The translations under genes and the position numbers were made by a program. The notes beneath the pieces are model-generated. The model was given only the letters and a program-made list of their open reading frames with translations, had not been told where the DNA came from and did not search any database. This document shows, one piece after another, positions 58,598 through 64,000 of a DNA stretch of 64,000 nt. Each line of letters begins with the position of its first letter. Position 1 is the stretch's first letter. The DNA comes from Undaria pinnatifida (taxonomy: Eukaryota > Sar > Phaeophyceae > Laminariales > Alariaceae): positions 1,005,185 to 1,069,184 of the forward strand of contig JABAKD010000021.1 in assembly GCA_012845835.1 (NCBI GenBank). The letters are read 5' to 3'.

Positions 58598-60109
58598 CAG
58601 TAATCCTGGCAAAAATACAAATAAAATAAAGTAAAATAAAGCTGAAAATAAAACACGGCACAGAAGCTACTCAGCACGCAGGATGTCTAGGGTGGTCTGG
58701 AATTGTTTCTGCTTCCTCTTGTTCTCGCCCGTTGGGCGGAGGTTGAAGGCAATGATCCTGGCTCCGTTACTGTGCCTCAGATAGGCTCAAATAGGCCGGA
58801 ACCAAACAGCTTTGTTCAAAACTCGGATCCGTTTGAAGACATCCCTAGTTGCTTCCGCACGGGGCTGAGTGTGGCAAGGCGCTCGCAGACTTCTCCGGTC
58901 CGCAAACGTTGTTAAACAAAGACCTACAGCATGCGTAAGCTGGGTGGGTGGGATGGTCGGTATTTGTCCTTTAACGTATGTTCTCTGGCTTTGGGCTTGT
59001 GAGAAACGGGCACAATGATCGATGTGGCATAGTTTCTCCAAGAAATTCACCGGTTCCAAATCATGGAGCCACCTCCGTAACATCGATGTCTCCTTTTCTT
59101 GAAATCCGATTTTACTGCAGTATTCTTCTGCGGCTTCACCGATCATTGGGATTTGATGAGGCCTCCTCCCCCAGCCGGTGGGCCTGCCCATACTTCCATT
59201 GGTTCATATAGGCTATGCATCGGCTACCGGACTGGGGTCGTCGTCTCACCCAAACTTCATGTTAATTTTTACCATACAGTGACATGCACGAGGCGAATGA
59301 CCGGCGGGGGTGGTGAATCATTTAGGATTAGCCTACGTTTGCGTTCGTTTAGAAGCACCGTCACTGTCTTGATAAGTGCTTCCTGCAAGCGCAGCAGCGG
59401 TCACCGTAAAATATGCATGGTACCTCGATACTGCTTGTTGCATGTTCCTAACACCAGCATTATATAAGCTCGTCACGGAGTGGGTGGTTCTGCAGGACGA
59501 CTTCGTCCCAAAACCCTTCGAGTTTGCGCACGAAACCCGGCATAAACTCGCTCCCCGCGCGCCGACGCCCGACGCCGGGGCATGCCACGGCAACCGTCGG
59601 ATCCGCCATTGCATCGGGTCCCTAAATACGTCTGCCCAAACAGACCATGTGGGTGAGGGGTTGAGAATCGACCATGTGTCCACCCACCGATGTTCGTCGG
59701 CGGAAAGCTGTGGAGTTGAGGGTAGAATAGGCCGCACACCAGTCTGGTGATGATTAACGTGCCGGAGCCATTCATCCGCGCCCACCTACCGCGGATGCCA
59801 CTAGAAAACTATCTGAATGTCAATACACAGCATCGTACGTTAAAAACGGGGGGCAATAGTTGCACGCCCCTTGTTCTGCCAAACAACTAAGCGAACGTCG
59901 AAATATTGCTGTCTTTCCAGATAATCATTCGAGGAAACCCGATGGTAGCACAGACACCAACAGCGCGACTCCGGGCCACTCCTACCTACCATTACCTAAC
60001 AGCGAGATTAAGATGTAACGAAATAGGAGAAGCTGCCACGAGTCACTCATACGTCTGCGATACTACCAGTAGCTAATAAAACATGGCCTGCAACTGAGAT
60101 TTATAACCG

Positions 60110-60400
60110 GCCTGCTCAGCCATCGCCCGGGCGGACAGGGGGAAGCGACGGAATGGCAGGGGGGGGGAGTATGCCGCGGACGCCGCCTCCCCGGCGACCC
60201 CGACCCCGTCCCGACCTTCAACTCCCCTGGCGCGTGGGCGTTGCGTGCTTTTCCCCGCGGGGCCCAGATCGGGGGACGGGGGGGGGGGCTGCTGCGCCAG
60301 CGATGCACCCACCCACCCGTTGCGGCATACACCCCTGCCGGGGCATGTACACCTTGATCACCTTGAGAGGGACCCGGGGATGGGACCGTCGAAAGGTAGC
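60110..60400. other. GC-rich island
   Basis: A strongly GC-rich patch with a run of 9-10 G at about 60160 and another at 60278, and CCGCG/CCCGGG words. All frames are Pro/Arg-rich and overlapping on both strands, so I call no gene. It could be a promoter region or decayed element DNA. Confidence 0.5.
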
Positions 60401-60539
60401 TGTAATGGGTCGCGGACGAGCTGTGTGTAGCGTATCGAATCCTCGCAATAGCAGCGGGTTTACCCGCCACAAAGCAGCACCCGCCTATTATCAACGGTAG
60501 ACCCCGCGCGCAGGTAGGAAGATACGGGGGCAGCAGTTC

Positions 60540-63500
60540 CGGTATCCGAAAACAGCGTAGGTATTACATGTATATTAACAGAGTAACAAGCGGTATCGCA
60601 GTCACAACTCTGACCCCATGTCAGCCATAACCGCCTGACAACCGCGATCCCCAAAGCAACAGCGGCAATGAAGGCAGGTGTCAGTATCTGTTTAACAACA
60701 GCAACAAGCTAGGCAAAAGTATCTCCGGCGCCGCAGTGCTACCGATGATGGTACAACAACCTTAACCCACAAAGCAGAGGCAACTATGTATGCAGACAGT
60801 CATGTCATTGATGTTCTTTATGTACTGGCAGCAACCAGAAACCATAATCAGTATCAAGCAAATCAACTGCAGCGGCGCAGAGATAACACTGCCGTGCCAG
60901 CTACAGCTGCATATCTATAGAGACCAGCAAAACGAAAACCTCCAGCACCGCCGTGCCGAGATCCGCGAACCAGAAGCCTCTGGCGCTGCCACGCCGAGGT
61001 CAGCAAAGTAGAGCCTCTGGAACAAACGTGCCCGTGATTGCTGTATGCCGACAGCGACAGGCGAAGCCACAGCAACCATATCCCAGCCACGTCAGCAATC
61101 AAACAAAGCAGCTCCGGCACGGCCGCGCCGGAGATTGTTGTATATTAACATCGATCAGACAAGCAACAGCCAATAGGCCGCGCCGGAGACCGTCGTACAT
61201 CAACAGCAATCAGTGAAGCAATAGCCAATATGACAGCCGTGCCATCAACCGCTGTATATCAACAGCGACAGTGATTAACGACTATCAACGTCGACTAGCG
61301 AGGCAACAGCGACAACACATCCGTGTGGACAATAGCTGCATGTTAGAAGCGATCCGCGAAGCGAAAGCATTTTTGGCACAGCTTTTTATCAACAGTGATC
61401 AGCAAAGTGAATCCATCTTTGGCACAGCCGTGCCAATGATGGTTGCATATACACACAGCCGTGTGTCAGTGACAGCTGTATACGCACATCAATACCGACA
61501 TTAACCCTTTCGGAGCCCACGCATAGCAATAAAACAAGTAAGAAAGGCTGTCACTGTCATAGCATGAGTGCGCAGCACACTATGTTTCATGCTACGCGCG
61601 TATCGCGCAGCTCCTTGCGTTGGAGTGCACATTAAAACCTCACCCTTTAATCTTGAAGCGCGTATGACGTCGTGTGGCTGACCCCGCAATTGCCATATTC
61701 GGTAACGTTGTCTTCTGGAGTCCGAAAAGGGTTAGTATCCACAGCAATCCGTAAGCAAAAACATCTGGTGCAGCCGTGCCAGTGATGACGGTTCGATCTG
61801 CGCATCAACTATAGCTGTGTAACCACCGCAGCAAGCGAAACGTGCAGCCGTGTCGACCAGGGTGGTGTATCAACTGCGAGATCAGCCAAGCAAAAACCTA
61901 TTTGGCGCAATTGCATGTCACCAGCGCGGTATATCAACTGCGATCAGCAAAGCGAAGCATATCTGGCACAGCTGTACATCACCAGCAGTACGGTACAGCT
62001 GTATATAAACATTATATTAACAGCAATCCAAACTTAGAGAGAAAGCACTGGTGAGCGACGAAGCCGTGTCGACCAGGGAAGTATGTTAACCGCGATCAGC
62101 AAAGCAAAAACATATATGGAGCAACTGTATATCACCAGCACGGTATATCAACCGCGTTCAGCAAAGCAAAAGCATACCTGATATTTGGCGCAGCTTTTTA
62201 TCGCCAGCGTGGTATATCAACCGCGATCAGCAAAGTGAGAGCATATCTGGCGCAGCTGAATATTGACAGCAATCACAAAACTAAGCAAAAGCACCGCTGG
62301 GCGACACAGCCGTGTCGACCAGCGTATTATGTATTAACCGCGATCAGCAAATCAAAAGCATACCCGGCGCAGCTTTATATCAACAGCATGGTAAACCAAC
62401 CGCGATCAGCAAAGGGAGATAATATCTGGCGCAACTGTATATCAACAGCGCGGAACATCAACCGCAATCAGCACAGCGGAATCACATCTGGCGCAGCTAA
62501 ATATAGACAGCCATCAAAATCTTAAGGCGAAGGCGTTCTGGACGACGCAGCCGTATCGACCAGAGCGGCATATCAACCTCGATCAGCATCAAGAAACATA
62601 TCTGGTGCAGATGTTTGTCACCAGCGCGGTATAGATGTATGTCAACAGCAATTTAAAACTTAAGGTGAAGCCGTTGTGGACGACACAGCCGTGCCAGCCG
62701 GAGCGCAGCTGTATACCAAGAGCGCGGAGCATCAACTGCAATCAGCAAGTCGGAATCACATCTGGCGCGGCTGTGTATCAGCAGCAATCAAAAGCTTAAA
62801 ACGATGCCGTTCTGTACGACACAGCCGTCTTGACTAGAGGGGTATATCAGCCGCGATTAGCAGCAAGAAACATATCTGGCGCAGATGTATGTCACCAGCG
62901 CGGTATAGCTGCATGTCAACAGTAATTGAACATTTGAAGTGAAGCCGTTGTAGACGACACAGCCTTGTTGACTAGAGCGCAACTGTATATCAACAGCGCG
63001 GAACATCAACCGCAATCAGCAAAGCAAAAGATTATCTGGCGCAGCTGTATATCAGCAGCAATGGAAAGCTGATAGCGATGCTGTTTTTCACGACACAGCC
63101 GTGTCGACCAGGGCGGTATATCAAACGCAATCAGAAGCAAGAAAGATATATGGCGCAGATCTATGTCACCATCACAGTATAGCTGTATGTCAACAGGAAT
63201 CAAAAACTTAATGCGAAGCCGTTCTGAGGGAAACAGCCGAGCAGAGCGGTACATCAACCGCGATTAGCAAAGCCGAAACAAATCTGGCGCAGATGTATGT
63301 CACCAGCGTGTGGTGAAGTTGTACATCAGCGATAGTCAAAACATGAAGCGAAACCACTTCTGCACGATGCAGCCGTGTCGACCAGAGCGGTATATCAACC
63401 GCGATCAGGAAAGCGAAAACATATCTGGCGCAGCTGTATATCGCTAGGGCGGTAGATCAACCGCGACTAGCTGAGCTGAGGCAAATTTGGTGCAGGTGCA

Positions 63501-64000
63501 TGTCACCAGAGCGGTATAGCTGTACATCAACAGCATCAAAAACGAAAGCGAAAGCACTTCTGGACGACTCGGTCATGTCGACCAGGGCGGTATCAACCGC
63601 AATCAGAAAAGCAAAAACATATCTGACGCTGCTGTATATCAACCGTGATCAGCAAAGCGCAAGCATATCTGAGCTGAATATAAACAGCAATCAAAAACTA
63701 AAGAGAAAGCACTTCTGAACGAAACAACCATGTCGACCAGTGCGGTATATCAACCGAAATCAGCCGAGCAACAGCATATTCGGCGCAGCTGCACATCACC
63801 AGCGCGGTATAGCAGTATATCAACAGCAATCAAAAGACAAGGCGAAAGCACGTCTGGACAACACAGCCGTGCCAACCCGGCCGGTATGTCATCCGCGAGA
63901 GCTGTATATCAATAGTAATCAAAGCGGAATCAAAAACATTTCTGGTCAACAAAGCCTTGTCGACCTGGGCGGTGCATTAACCAAGAACAGCAAAGCAAGA
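60540..64000. repeat. ~137-bp satellite array, continues past window end
   Basis: Degenerate units with recurring words GGTATATCAACCGCGATCAGCAAAGC, ATCTGGCGCAGCTGTATATCA, AACAGCAATC and GACGACACAGCCGTGTCGACC. The last landmark occurs at 62541, 62679, 62815, 62953 and 63089 (spacing 136-138). Elsewhere spacing is longer because of indels. Copies become more diverged towards the left (60540-61500). Confidence 0.92.
61505..61731. mobile_element. piggyBac-like MITE inside the satellite
   Basis: 227 bp with ends CCCTTTCGGAG and, inverted, CCCTTTTCGGACTCC, flanked by TTAA (61501-61504) and TTAG (61732-61735). TTAA targets and CCC termini are diagnostic of piggyBac transposons; one target base appears mutated. 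The interior (GCATGAG..CTACGCGCGTATCGCGCAG) has no relation to the satellite and does not code. Confidence 0.8.

Larger units (their letters stand above)
55560..60060. other. Upstream flank of the large gene: repeats, no gene supported
   Basis: Holds R2 and R1 repeat copies. An open region around 59333-59785 is readable on both strands, with plausible peptides either way (minus: MQWRIRRLPWHAP; plus: WVVLQDDFVPKPFEFAHE), but no recognised domain or splice framework. The first few hundred bases (55511-55900) should include the promoter and 5' leader of the large gene. I see no distinctive element there. Confidence 0.4.

Noticed and set aside
59333-59785. Open region readable on both strands
   Set aside because: No domain, start or splice support on either strand, so coding cannot be decided.

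Overview
The window looks like nuclear DNA of a complex eukaryote. Coding exons are short, bounded by GT...AG introns of about 0.1 to 9 kb, and embedded in large amounts of decayed mobile and satellite DNA. A brown alga or related stramenopile is my best guess, from the overall style (Cys-rich secreted-type proteins, large introns, CA and CTG repeats, a retroelement-like NADAR remnant). No single marker proves it. I found no rRNA, no convincing tRNA, no CRISPR array and no bacterial-style operon.

Two genes can be supported, both on the minus strand. (1) At 611-1577 lie the first two exons of an unrecognised Cys-rich protein that continues past the left edge. (2) Between 55510 and 26464 I can assemble one 29-kb gene of 22 exons whose phases all agree (5301 coding bases, 1766 residues plus stop). 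It starts with a signal peptide and a glycosyltransferase-like domain (exons 1-3). Seven Cys-rich units follow; the last four are full copies of one three-exon cassette (294/297 + 84 + 201 bases). It ends in a second domain that resembles a glycosyltransferase (exons 20-22). The cassette is bounded by phase-2 introns, so copies could be added without breaking the frame. Inside the full cassettes sits a conserved 100-base exon-like segment that does not fit the phase and would introduce an early stop.

Layout: 1-2.1 kb, gene 1, a CA microsatellite and a 97-bp tandem repeat near the gene start; 2.1-5.9 kb, dispersed repeats; 5.9-8.06 kb, a hairpin element and a 971-bp tandem duplication; 8.1-15.6 kb, GC-rich decayed coding DNA on the minus strand (gag-like pieces, coding tandem repeats, a frameshifted NADAR domain); 15.6-20.4 kb, nothing assignable; 20.4-23.6 kb, a CCATGG-rich minisatellite with higher-order periodicity; 23.6-26.4 kb, nothing assignable; 26.46-55.51 kb, the large gene, its introns filled with tandem arrays, MITEs and dispersed repeats; 55.5-60.5 kb, dispersed repeats; 60.5-64 kb, a ~137-bp satellite interrupted by a piggyBac-like MITE and running off the right edge.

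The large gene's product would enter the secretory pathway. A plausible but unproven role is a Golgi or cell-surface protein joining sugar-transferase-like domains to a disulphide-rich, Trp/Lys/Asp-rich repeat region.
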